Assembly (NCBI GenBank): GCA_947500545.1
Contig: CANMSO010000008.1
Span: forward strand, 62,001-126,000
DNA length: 64,000 nt
Source of the DNA: an uncultured Aquimarina sp.
Lineage (GTDB): Bacteria; Bacteroidota; Bacteroidia; Flavobacteriales; Flavobacteriaceae
Direction: 5' to 3'
Shown here: one piece after another, positions 1-8,363 of the stretch
Position numbering within the stretch: position 1 is the stretch's first letter
Layout of the letters: the number at the start of each line of letters is the position of its first letter
Notes under the pieces: generated by a model
Database searches by the model: none
What the model saw: the letters and a program-made list of their open reading frames with translations, nothing else
What the model was told of the DNA's origin: nothing
Made by a program: the position numbers and the translations under genes

Positions 1-89
1 TTAAAGGGAAGATTGTTGATGTAATAGAAAAAGGTTATAAACTTGGGGATAAAGTTATTCGTTTCCCAAAAGTAGTAACCGGACAATAA
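1..89 (+). CDS. grpE: GrpE, C-terminal end (partial)
   Basis: Only the last 28 codons lie in the window, read in frame from base 3 to the stop at 87-89. The encoded end (…VIEKGYKLGDKVIRFPKVVTG…) is the typical C-terminal beta-domain of GrpE, the nucleotide exchange factor of DnaK. dnaJ starts 6 bases after the stop, so the two genes form the usual grpE-dnaJ operon of this group. The 5' part is outside the window. Identification rests on the short sequence plus the neighbour. Confidence 0.85.
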   Translation, partial: KGKIVDVIEKGYKLGDKVIRFPKVVTGQ

Positions 90-95
90 TTAGGT

Positions 96-1205
96 ATGAA
101 GGAAGATTTTTACGACATATTAGGAATAAGCAAAGGTGCCAGCGATGCAGAAATTAAAAAAGCGTATCGCAAAAAGGCTATTGAGTATCATCCTGATAAA
201 AATCCGGGAGATACAGCTGCTGAAGAAAAGTTCAAAAAAGCTGCAGAAGCTTATGAGATTTTAAGTGACCCAGATAAAAAGGCACGCTATGACCAATATG
301 GTCATCAGGCATTTGAAGGTGGTGGTTTTGGCGGTGGTGGCATGAATATGGATGACATATTCAGTCAGTTTGGTGATATCTTTGGCGGTGGCGGCTTTGG
401 TGGTTTTGGCGGCTTTGGCGGTGGCGGAAGACAGCGCCGTGTAAAAGGTAGTAATCTTCGCATTCGTGTAAAACTTACATTAGAAGAGATTGCTAATGGT
501 GTAGAAAAAAAGATCAAGGTAAAACGTAAGATACAAGCGCCAGGAACAACGTATAAAACCTGTGAGACTTGTAACGGAAGTGGTCAAGTTACCAGAATTA
601 CCAATACTATTTTGGGTAGAATGCAAACGGCTACAACTTGTTCTGCTTGTGGAGGTGCTGGCCAAACAATAGATCATAGACCTGCAGAAGCAGATGGACA
701 AGGGTTAAAAGCCATAGATGAAACAGTAAGTATAAAAATTCCGGCAGGTGTAGAAGATGGAATGCAACTTAAAGTTTCTGGAAAGGGGAATGAAGCTCCA
801 GGTAATGGTATTGCAGGAGATTTATTGGTTGCTATAGAAGAACAGGACCATCCAGAATTACAAAGAGAAGGTAATAACTTGCATTATGACCTATATGTAA
901 GTTTCTCTGAAGCGGCTTTAGGAGCATCAAGAGAAATCGATACGGTATCTGGTAAAGTGCGTATTAAGATAGAAGAAGGTGTCCAAAGTGGAAAAATATT
1001 AAGATTAAGAGGAAAAGGTATTCCTAGCCTTAATGGATATGGTAAAGGAGATCTTTTAGTACATGTTAATGTATGGACACCAAAAACTTTAAATAAAGAA
1101 CAACGAGAATTTTTTGAAAAAATGGCTAAAGATGACCATTTTAGACCAAATCCAGAAAGTGGAGATAAGTCATTTTTTGAAAAAGTAAAAGATATGTTTT
1201 CGTAG
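96..1205 (+). CDS. dnaJ: Chaperone DnaJ (Hsp40) with reduced zinc finger
   Basis: Co-chaperone that stimulates the ATPase of DnaK and delivers unfolded substrates. J-domain at residues 3-70 with the HPD motif at 32-34, a Gly/Phe-rich linker at about 74-112, then a cysteine-rich region and the C-terminal substrate-binding beta domains. Instead of four CxxCxGxG motifs it has two, CETCNGSG (156-163) and CSACGGAG (182-189). By order and sequence these match motifs 2 and 3, the second zinc centre; motifs 1 and 4 are absent. Length (369 aa) is close to normal. It follows grpE by 6 bases. The short finger fits other flavobacterial DnaJ proteins as I know them. Confidence 0.97.
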   Translation: MKEDFYDILGISKGASDAEIKKAYRKKAIEYHPDKNPGDTAAEEKFKKAAEAYEILSDPDKKARYDQYGHQAFEGGGFGGGGMNMDDIFSQFGDIFGGGGFGGFGGFGGGGRQRRVKGSNLRIRVKLTLEEIANGVEKKIKVKRKIQAPGTTYKTCETCNGSGQVTRITNTILGRMQTATTCSACGGAGQTIDHRPAEADGQGLKAIDETVSIKIPAGVEDGMQLKVSGKGNEAPGNGIAGDLLVAIEEQDHPELQREGNNLHYDLYVSFSEAALGASREIDTVSGKVRIKIEEGVQSGKILRLRGKGIPSLNGYGKGDLLVHVNVWTPKTLNKEQREFFEKMAKDDHFRPNPESGDKSFFEKVKDMFS

Positions 1206-1284
1206 ATAAAATGGGTGGTTCTTCCTAGTAGGAATCATTTGGTTTTATTAACGTTTGATTAGGAAAAATTCGTATATTTGAGAC

Positions 1285-1318
1285 ATCACTAGCGCATTTA
1301 GTGATAATTTTTCTTTTT
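1285..1318 (+). terminator. Hairpin terminator downstream of dnaJ
   Basis: A perfect 7-bp inverted repeat, ATCACTA (1285-1291) and TAGTGAT (1299-1305), with a 7-base loop is followed by a T-rich run (1308-1318). It ends the grpE-dnaJ operon about 80 bases after the dnaJ stop. The stem is AT-rich, so it may be weak alone; a second hairpin follows. Confidence 0.5.
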
Positions 1319-1332
1319 CATAGCAATTTTTT

Positions 1333-1372
1333 CCCATCCTTAATACTTGTATTCAGGGTGGGTTTTGTTTTT
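1333..1372 (+). terminator. Second hairpin terminator after dnaJ
   Basis: CCCATCC (1333-1339) pairs with GGGTGGG (1356-1362) through seven pairs including one G-T, followed by TTTTGTTTTT. It is GC-richer than the hairpin at 1285 and is the better terminator. A TATATTTG at 1273-1280 lies upstream, so the stretch could instead carry a short transcript of about 85 nt. The rest of this 288-base gap up to 1493 shows nothing else I can name. Confidence 0.6.
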
Positions 1373-1493
1373 AATAAAGTTAGTATCATCAAGCACTTAT
1401 AACTAAGTTGTAATATCAATAATAATTAGCATAAGTATTTAAGTTTTTGTATCATGCAGGTTTCATACAAACCACAATTATATTTTATAATAT

Positions 1494-2423
1494 ATGTCTA
1501 ATCTTTTAGAGGTACGGCAAGCAACAAAACGATTTGGAAGTTTTACAGCATTGCAAGATGTATCTATTCAAGTTCCAAAAGGAAGTATTTTTGGATTACT
1601 AGGGCCTAATGGAGCTGGTAAAACTACACTGATCAGAATAATAAATCAAATTACGTTACCCGATCAAGGTAGTGTATATCTTGATAATCAACTATTACGA
1701 CCAGAACATATTAAAGATATTGGTTACTTGCCCGAGGAAAGAGGTCTTTATAAATCAATGAAGGTTGGAGAACAAGCGTTATACCTGGCTCAGCTTAAAG
1801 GTTTGAGTAAGAAAGAAGCAAAAGAACGACTGAAATATTGGTTTGATAAGTTTGATATATCGCACTGGTGGGACAAGAAAATACAGGAGCTGTCTAAAGG
1901 AATGGCACAGAAAGTTCAGTTTATTGTTACGGTACTTCACAGACCTAAACTTCTAATATTTGACGAGCCATTTAGTGGTTTTGACCCAATAAATGCTAAT
2001 GTTATTAAAGATGAAATTCTACAACTTCGAGATGAAGGAGCTACCGTAATTTTTTCAACCCATAGAATGGAAAGTGTTGAAGAGTTATGTGATCATATTG
2101 CATTGATTAATAAATCCAAAAAAATACTAGAGGGGAAGGTGTCAGACATTAAAAGAGCTTATAAATCTAATACTTTTGAGGTTGGACTTTTAACCGATGA
2201 TAACAATGGGTTGTACAATACTTTAAAAGATAAGTTTAATGTGGTTCCCGCAGATTTTAAGACCATTGATGATCAGTTAAAATTAAAAATCACTCTAGAC
2301 CAAAACACATCTTCAAATCAATTACTCTCGTATTTATCAGAGAAAGGCCAGGTTATGAGATTTAATGAAGTAATACCTGGGGTTAACGAGATATTTATTA
2401 AAACCATCACAGAAAATGAGTAA
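1494..2423 (+). CDS. ABC transporter ATP-binding protein (NatA-like)
   Basis: ATPase subunit of an ABC-2 type exporter. Walker A GPNGAGKTT is at residues 37-45, the signature LSKGM lies near residue 130, and Walker B LLIFDEP comes shortly after, with a switch His in STHRM. The C-terminal 80 residues beyond the core fit the extra domain common in NatA-type ATPases. The stop overlaps the start of the permease gene by 8 bases, so the two are translationally coupled and form one transporter. The substrate cannot be told; NatAB homologues export sodium. Confidence 0.9.
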   Translation: MSNLLEVRQATKRFGSFTALQDVSIQVPKGSIFGLLGPNGAGKTTLIRIINQITLPDQGSVYLDNQLLRPEHIKDIGYLPEERGLYKSMKVGEQALYLAQLKGLSKKEAKERLKYWFDKFDISHWWDKKIQELSKGMAQKVQFIVTVLHRPKLLIFDEPFSGFDPINANVIKDEILQLRDEGATVIFSTHRMESVEELCDHIALINKSKKILEGKVSDIKRAYKSNTFEVGLLTDDNNGLYNTLKDKFNVVPADFKTIDDQLKLKITLDQNTSSNQLLSYLSEKGQVMRFNEVIPGVNEIFIKTITENE

Positions 2424-3714
2424 CTTAAAATTAATTATTAAAAGGGAGTTTATAGCTCGTGTTCGTAATAGAACTTTTGTAGTGATGACCTTTTTGAGCC
2501 CGCTAATTTTCGTTGGGATGATATCCCTAATAACCTGGTTGGCAACGTTAAATAATGAAGAAGTAAAACAGGTTGCTTTTTTTGATGAAACTAATTTGTT
2601 TGGATCCGATTTTACAGATTCTGGTAATATAGATTATTTAGATTACAGTAAGTTGCCTCTTAGTGATGCAAAGGATTCGGTAGTGATAAAAAAACTTTCT
2701 GGTCTGTTATATATTCCAAAGAAAGAATCTAATAAAGAATTAGCAGCATCAATACAATTTTATGCGGAAGAAGCACCAAATATTTCTATACTTAATGATA
2801 TCGAGGATATAATAGCAAGTAAGCTTACTAATCAAAATTTTAAGCAGAAGGGTCTTGATCTTGGTGTTATAGAGGATTCTAAAGCTAAAGTAAATATACA
2901 GATAGAAAATTTTTCTGGGGAGAAAACTTCTAAGATGGCCAATTATGTGAAAATGTTTTTTGGTGGCGCCGCTGGTTATTTCCTTATGATGTTTATTATT
3001 ATATATGGTAATATGGTAATGCGTTCTGTAATAGAAGAAAAGGCAAATCGTATTATAGAGATCATTATCTCATCAGTAAAGCCATTGCAGCTAATGATGG
3101 GTAAAATTTTAGGGACTTCATTCGCAGGAATTCTACAGTTTCTTATTTGGGTAATTTTGGGGAGTGTTTTATTGTTAGTAGCTACATCCGTTTTTGGAAT
3201 TGATCCTCAACCCGTGGGGATGGAACAATCTATCGCTCTACAAGAAGACAATCAGCAAGAAATACAATTGTTGTTGCAAGACATATTAAAACTACCATTA
3301 GGAACACTAGTACTTTCGTTTTTTGTATATTTCATAGGAGGTTATTTCTTGTACAGTGCAATTTATGCTGCAATAGGAGCTGCAGTAGATAGTGAAACCG
3401 ATTCGCAACAATTTATGTTGCCTATTATTTTACCACTCATGCTCGGGATATATGTGGGGTTCTTTTCGGTAATCGAAAACCCTCATGGTACTGTATCTAC
3501 AGTGTTTTCAATGATACCATTAACGTCACCAATTGTGATGTTAATGCGTATACCTTTTGGTGTGCCTTGGTGGGAGGTAACGATCTCTATTCTTTTGTTA
3601 GTAGGAAGTATTATATTTATAACCTGGTTAGCGGCAAAAATATATAGAGTGGGTATACTCATGTATGGCAAAAAACCAAGTTATAAGGAATTATTTAAGT
3701 GGTTAAAGTATTAG
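2416..3714 (+). CDS. ABC-2 type permease (NatB-like)
   Basis: Membrane partner of the preceding ATPase (432 aa). One N-terminal transmembrane helix (about residues 20-45) is followed by a periplasmic domain of about 130 residues, then a cluster of five hydrophobic segments from about residue 180 to the end. This is the ABC2_membrane_3/NatB layout. The conserved motif EEKANRIIEIIISSVKP follows the second helix, as is typical for the family. Gene order ATPase-permease with overlapping ends supports one two-gene exporter. Substrate unknown. Confidence 0.88.
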   Translation: MSNLKLIIKREFIARVRNRTFVVMTFLSPLIFVGMISLITWLATLNNEEVKQVAFFDETNLFGSDFTDSGNIDYLDYSKLPLSDAKDSVVIKKLSGLLYIPKKESNKELAASIQFYAEEAPNISILNDIEDIIASKLTNQNFKQKGLDLGVIEDSKAKVNIQIENFSGEKTSKMANYVKMFFGGAAGYFLMMFIIIYGNMVMRSVIEEKANRIIEIIISSVKPLQLMMGKILGTSFAGILQFLIWVILGSVLLLVATSVFGIDPQPVGMEQSIALQEDNQQEIQLLLQDILKLPLGTLVLSFFVYFIGGYFLYSAIYAAIGAAVDSETDSQQFMLPIILPLMLGIYVGFFSVIENPHGTVSTVFSMIPLTSPIVMLMRIPFGVPWWEVTISILLLVGSIIFITWLAAKIYRVGILMYGKKPSYKELFKWLKY

Positions 3715-3718
3715 CACT

Positions 3719-4615
3719 ATGATGTTTCAAGAAGAAATCACAGAACAAGTGAAAGACGTAATCCAGAAGGATATTTGGGGAGCAATTAAAGACGTTTTAG
3801 GCTATGAAATCTTTCATTTTGGTGATGAACATCCAATTGTACTTACAGTACAACTACTACTTTTTGTAATTATTATTCTTTTGGTAACCTCTTATATTCT
3901 AAAGGTTTTCAAAAGAATTGTTACTAGAAAACTTCGAAATGACGATAAACTTAAGTTTGAATCCATATTTTCGTTCCTAAAGTATTTTGTCTATATCATT
4001 GTTATTTTTGGTGCTTTAGATGGTATTGGATTTAACATTACGGCAATCTTTGCCGCATCGGCAGCGCTATTGGTTGGTGTTGGTCTCGCGTTACAAACTT
4101 TTATTCAGGATATCTTATCAGGAATTTTTATCTTTATGGATCAAACGGTTCATGTTGGTGATATTATAGAAATTGATGACAAGGTTGGACGTGTAGAGGA
4201 GATAAAATTGAGGACAACCAGAGCGGTTACAATAGATAATAGAGTGCTCATTATACCTAACCATAAGTTTATGACGTCCTCACTTTATAATTGGACGCAG
4301 AACGGAAGCATGACAAAAGAGTCGATCGAGATTGGTGTAGCGTATGGTAGCGATACCCAATTAGTAAAAGATTTATTGATTAAAGCAGCACTATCTAATG
4401 ATAATATTTTAAAAAGTCCGGAACCTTTTGTTCTATTTACTGATTTTGCAGATAGTTCATTAAACTTTAAATTGGTCTTTACAATGAGTGATAGTTTTCA
4501 AGCGGGAATCCCTAAAAGTGAGATAAGATTCGAGATAGATCGTCTATTTAGAGAACATAATATTAGTATTCCTTTCCCTCAACGAGAAATCACTATCTTA
4601 AAAGAAAAAGACTAA
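3719..4615 (+). CDS. Mechanosensitive ion channel, MscS family
   Basis: 298 aa. After an amphipathic N-terminus there are three transmembrane helices; the third, Gly/Ala-rich helix (AASAALLVGVGLALQTF) is the pore-lining TM3 of MscS. It is followed by the beta domain (VHVGDIIEIDDKVGRVEEI) and the C-terminal alpha/beta part. MscS channels open under membrane tension and release osmolytes on hypo-osmotic shock. It starts 4 bases after the ABC permease stop and is probably co-transcribed with it. Either of two adjacent ATGs (3719, 3722) could be used. Confidence 0.92.
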   Translation: MMFQEEITEQVKDVIQKDIWGAIKDVLGYEIFHFGDEHPIVLTVQLLLFVIIILLVTSYILKVFKRIVTRKLRNDDKLKFESIFSFLKYFVYIIVIFGALDGIGFNITAIFAASAALLVGVGLALQTFIQDILSGIFIFMDQTVHVGDIIEIDDKVGRVEEIKLRTTRAVTIDNRVLIIPNHKFMTSSLYNWTQNGSMTKESIEIGVAYGSDTQLVKDLLIKAALSNDNILKSPEPFVLFTDFADSSLNFKLVFTMSDSFQAGIPKSEIRFEIDRLFREHNISIPFPQREITILKEKD

Positions 4616-4662
4616 ACACTTAGAATATTTATCAAGAGCGAAGTAACATATACGCCCCAAAG

Positions 4663-5562
4663 ATGAGAACCAAGGATCTAATTTTGATATGCCTATTTTT
4701 TTGTGCTATTAATAATATGAGATCTCAGGATACAAATTTGGCAAGAATAGAATACACCTATATCCCTCAGGCAGGCAGCGATAATACGTATAGTCGTTTT
4801 AGGATTTCAGCAAACTATCCTATAAAAATTAATAAAGAAGGAACTTATTTTGTAATATCTCCGCAATACCGATATAATGATTTAAGAATAAGTGATGGAT
4901 TGGCATTTGAGGAAGGAGGGGATTTAAATGTTTTTCAGACTTTTGGTTTAGAGTTGGGATATACTTTCAAAATGAAAAATAATTGGAGATTTGGTGCCAA
5001 GTTGGGAGCCGGTATCTCATCAAATTTTGAAGGTTCAGGTATTCAAGGAGATGATTTTAGGTATACAGGGTCAATATTTTTCGTAAAGAGTTATAAGAAC
5101 AAGCAGACACCGAAAACCGCACGATTAATAGTTGGACTTAGGTATACTACACCGGCCAGTATTAGTTTCCCGTTGCCTATTATCAATTACTTTAAAAGAT
5201 TTCATCCAAATTGGTCTTATTCTATAGGTACCCCAAAGTCAGGGGTTAAATATTTTTTTAATGAAAAAAATACCCTTCAGGCTTTTATTAGTTTAGATCG
5301 ATTTTATGGCAACTTGCAGAATAACAGAGCGTTTGTAGATGAAAATGGTGAGACAAGAATTGTTGAGAATGCATCAATGTTAAATGTTATTGGAGCACTA
5401 GGATATGAATATTATTTTACGGAACACTTATTGTTCTACGTCTACGGAGGATATACGTTAAGTAATGAAATTCGTTTACGAGACGGTAATCAGGAAAATA
5501 TATTATCTATTAATGATGGAAATACATTCTATCTACGTAGTGGAATTAAATTAAAAATATAA
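4663..5562 (+). CDS. Outer-membrane beta-barrel protein (DUF6268-like)
   Basis: 299 aa with an N-terminal signal peptide (MRTKDLILICLFFCAINN) and alternating aromatic/hydrophilic strands ending in a C-terminal strand (FYLRSGIKLKI), which is the pattern of an outer-membrane barrel. I believe it matches DUF6268, a Bacteroidetes family without known function, but cannot test this here. The stop codon shares one base with the start of the following response-regulator gene (TAATG), so the two are coupled. Confidence 0.65.
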   Translation: MRTKDLILICLFFCAINNMRSQDTNLARIEYTYIPQAGSDNTYSRFRISANYPIKINKEGTYFVISPQYRYNDLRISDGLAFEEGGDLNVFQTFGLELGYTFKMKNNWRFGAKLGAGISSNFEGSGIQGDDFRYTGSIFFVKSYKNKQTPKTARLIVGLRYTTPASISFPLPIINYFKRFHPNWSYSIGTPKSGVKYFFNEKNTLQAFISLDRFYGNLQNNRAFVDENGETRIVENASMLNVIGALGYEYYFTEHLLFYVYGGYTLSNEIRLRDGNQENILSINDGNTFYLRSGIKLKI

Positions 5563-6725
5563 TGGCGAAAATATTAGTAATAGAAGACGAAGCAGCAATC
5601 AGGAGAGTACTGGTTAAAATTTTATCTGAAGAAAATGATAAATATGAAGTATTTGAAGCTGAAGATGGGCTTTCTGGAATAGAAAAAATCAAAGGAGACG
5701 ACTATGATCTTGTTCTTTGTGATATCAAAATGCCAAAAATGGATGGTGTAGAAGTGTTAGAGGCCATAAAAAAGATCAAACCAGAGATTCCTATTGTAAT
5801 GATTTCTGGACATGGTGATTTGGACACGGCAGTAAACACTATGCGATTGGGGGCTTTTGATTATATTTCAAAACCGCCAGACCTAAACCGTTTATTAAAT
5901 ACCGTTCGCAATGCATTGGATAGGAAAGAATTAGTTGTAGAAAATAAGATGCTTAAAAAGAAAGTCTCTAAAAACTATGACATGATTGGGGAATCCAAAG
6001 CTATTTCTGATATTAAAACTATAATAGAAAAAGTAGCCGCAACAGATGCTAGAGTCTTGATTACAGGGCCAAATGGAACCGGTAAGGAATTAGTTGCACA
6101 TTGGATCCATCAAAAAAGTGATCGCTCGGCAGGCCCAATGATCGAAGTAAATTGTGCTGCAATACCAGGGGAACTAATAGAAAGTGAACTTTTTGGACAT
6201 GTCAAAGGAGCTTTTACATCTGCCAATAAAGATCGTGCGGGTAAATTTGAAGCAGCCAATGGCGGGACTATATTTCTTGACGAAATTGGAGATATGAGTC
6301 TTTCTGCTCAAGCCAAAGTGCTAAGGGCATTACAAGAAAACAAAATTCAAAGAGTTGGAAGCGACAAGGATATTAAAGTAAATGTACGAGTAGTAGCAGC
6401 TACCAATAAAGATCTAAAGAAGGAGATTGCTGAAAACAGATTTAGAGAAGATTTATACCATAGACTAGCGGTGATTCTAGTTAAAGTACCCGCACTTAAT
6501 GACAGAAGAGATGATATCCCATTGTTAGTGGATTATTTTGCTAAGAAAATTTCTAGTGAACAAGGTTCTCCTATAAAGGCTTTCTCAGTAAAGGCTGTCA
6601 AACAATTACAACAATATGATTGGACAGGTAATATTAGAGAATTACGTAATGTAATTGAGCGTTTGATTATCCTAGGAGGTAAAGAGGTAAGCGAAGAGGA
6701 TGTTAAACTTTTTGCAAGCAAGTAA
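5562..6725 (+). CDS. Sigma-54-type response regulator lacking a DNA-binding domain
   Basis: 387 aa. Receiver domain at residues 1-120 with the phospho-acceptor Asp54 (LCDIKMP) and acidic residues 8-10; AAA+ domain from about 142 with Walker A GPNGTGKE (169-176) and Walker B FLDEIGD (238-244). The sigma-54 contact loop reads GAFTSA (216-221) instead of GAFTGA. The protein ends right after the AAA+ lid with no room for the Fis-type helix-turn-helix of NtrC (about 470 aa). It may activate sigma-54 promoters without site-specific binding, as known for FlgR of Helicobacter. No histidine kinase is adjacent. It shares one base with the barrel gene upstream. Confidence 0.88.
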   Translation: MAKILVIEDEAAIRRVLVKILSEENDKYEVFEAEDGLSGIEKIKGDDYDLVLCDIKMPKMDGVEVLEAIKKIKPEIPIVMISGHGDLDTAVNTMRLGAFDYISKPPDLNRLLNTVRNALDRKELVVENKMLKKKVSKNYDMIGESKAISDIKTIIEKVAATDARVLITGPNGTGKELVAHWIHQKSDRSAGPMIEVNCAAIPGELIESELFGHVKGAFTSANKDRAGKFEAANGGTIFLDEIGDMSLSAQAKVLRALQENKIQRVGSDKDIKVNVRVVAATNKDLKKEIAENRFREDLYHRLAVILVKVPALNDRRDDIPLLVDYFAKKISSEQGSPIKAFSVKAVKQLQQYDWTGNIRELRNVIERLIILGGKEVSEEDVKLFASK

Positions 6726-6757
6726 TTAGAACATATATCTTACGACCTATTAGTGAT

Positions 6758-7291
6758 ATGCCTCAAATAATGCGAAGAATTCTTTTTTTAATTATCCTAT
6801 CCTGTGTTACCTATACATCATCGGCGCAGTACGATCCAGGTGCTACAAATTATGGATTGGTGGCTATTAAAAGCTTTGGGTTACAAAATGAAGCAGCACT
6901 AGGAGCAAGAGTAGAGTATGCATTTAATTGCTATACTACGTTTATGGGTGAGTATAATCGTTCATTTGTTATCGCTTCAGATCAAGAAGAGGAAGGATAT
7001 AATGAACTAGCACTTGGGGTGAATCTCATTCTTTTTAATTGGTACCCTACTACCATAACGGCTGGTATTGGTTATATGGGTAATGATTCTAGTTTTTTTG
7101 AGGAAATTGAAGACGAAGCTTTCCTGGCGTTTAGAACAGGTAATTTTAATCACGGAGCACAAATTAAAATACGAGCACTACACCAGATATCTACACCGGT
7201 GCATATTTTTGCTGAACTTAATCTAAAGAGTTTGGGAAGACGATACGATACTTTTCTTGTGGGCTTTAGTTATGATTTTAATGCCAGATAA
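6758..7291 (+). CDS. Small outer-membrane beta-barrel protein
   Basis: 177 aa with a signal peptide cleaved after about residue 23 (…SCVTYTSSAQ) and strand-like segments with aromatic girdle residues, ending in VGFSYDFNAR. No family recognised with certainty. It follows the response regulator by 32 bases on the same strand and may be part of that transcription unit. An 8-12 strand barrel is the most likely structure; function unknown. Confidence 0.6.
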   Translation: MPQIMRRILFLIILSCVTYTSSAQYDPGATNYGLVAIKSFGLQNEAALGARVEYAFNCYTTFMGEYNRSFVIASDQEEEGYNELALGVNLILFNWYPTTITAGIGYMGNDSSFFEEIEDEAFLAFRTGNFNHGAQIKIRALHQISTPVHIFAELNLKSLGRRYDTFLVGFSYDFNAR

Positions 7292-7463
7292 ATATCATTT
7301 GCTACTACAATAATGTCATTAGATTATTTAAGTGAAGTATTATAATATACTGTAAAAGGGTTTATTGTTAGGATCAAAATCTTAAAACTCTAATAAATTT
7401 CCTTTAGGGCGATTTTAGATTAAAATGGTATTAGTATCTTTCGGGTATAACACAAATCGTATT

Positions 7464-8342
7464 ATGAATAAAATTAAACATGAGGACTTCAAGGTCTCTG
7501 CACCCATAGAGTTATCCAAAATTCCAACTACTCATGATCTTGATGCCAGCGAGAAGAAAATCGAAAAAGAATTAGAAGAAGTTCGCGAAAAACTGGGAAA
7601 ACTTCAGGATACATTATATGCACATGGTAAATATTCGGTATTGGTTTGTCTTCAAGGAATGGACACTTCTGGTAAGGATAGTCTAATTAGAGAAGTATTT
7701 AAAGATTTTAATACTAGAGGAATTATTGTTCATAGTTTCAAAGTGCCAACAGCGTTAGAACTTGGTCATGATTATTTATGGAGGCATTATATTGCCTTGC
7801 CACAACGTGGCAAGTTTGGGGTCTTTAACAGGACACATTATGAAAATGTTTTAGTCACCCGGGTGCATCCAGAATATATAATGGGAGAAAATATTCCTCA
7901 TATAGATTCTGTTGATGATATTAATGATGAATTTTGGAATACACGTTTTGAGCAAATTCGAAATTTTGAAAAGCACATTGCACAAAACGGCACATTAATT
8001 TATAAATTCTATTTACACTTGTCTAAAGAAGAACAAAAAAACAGACTTTTACGTAGATTAGAAAAAAGAGAAAAAAATTGGAAATTTTCTGCAGGAGACC
8101 TAAAAGAACGTAAACTTTGGAATCAATATCAAGAGTGTTATCAAGAAGCCATAAATAAGACTTCTGTGTCTCACGCACCATGGTATGTTATACCTGCAGA
8201 TGATAAACCCGTGGCAAGGTATATCGTTGCAAAAACACTATACGATACGATAAAAGAATACGAAGATATACAAGAACCAGAATTAGACGAAAAAACGAAA
8301 GCGAATCTAGGGCTGTATAAAGAGCAGTTAGAAAACGAATAA
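7464..8342 (+). CDS. ppk2: Polyphosphate kinase 2 (PPK2) family protein
   Basis: Transfers phosphate between polyphosphate and nucleotides. Walker A is GMDTSGKDS, and the lid region FNRTHYENVLVTRVHPE and the motif KNWKFSAGDLKER are family hallmarks. Length 292 aa from this start fits single-domain PPK2. The reading frame is open from an ATG at 7425, but the ATG at 7464 (MNKIKHEDF) lies at the usual distance before the conserved core and is preferred. Whether it prefers AMP, ADP or GDP cannot be decided from motifs alone. The 7292-7424 gap upstream shows nothing distinct. Confidence 0.92.
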   Translation: MNKIKHEDFKVSAPIELSKIPTTHDLDASEKKIEKELEEVREKLGKLQDTLYAHGKYSVLVCLQGMDTSGKDSLIREVFKDFNTRGIIVHSFKVPTALELGHDYLWRHYIALPQRGKFGVFNRTHYENVLVTRVHPEYIMGENIPHIDSVDDINDEFWNTRFEQIRNFEKHIAQNGTLIYKFYLHLSKEEQKNRLLRRLEKREKNWKFSAGDLKERKLWNQYQECYQEAINKTSVSHAPWYVIPADDKPVARYIVAKTLYDTIKEYEDIQEPELDEKTKANLGLYKEQLENE

Positions 8343-8363
8343 ACCAGAGTTTAAGAAAACACT

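Noticed and set aside
1254..1280. Promoter TTTG…TATATTTG for the ABC exporter operon
   Set aside because: Spacing of 15 is too short and two terminator-like hairpins lie between it and the operon, so it is not called as that operon's promoter.
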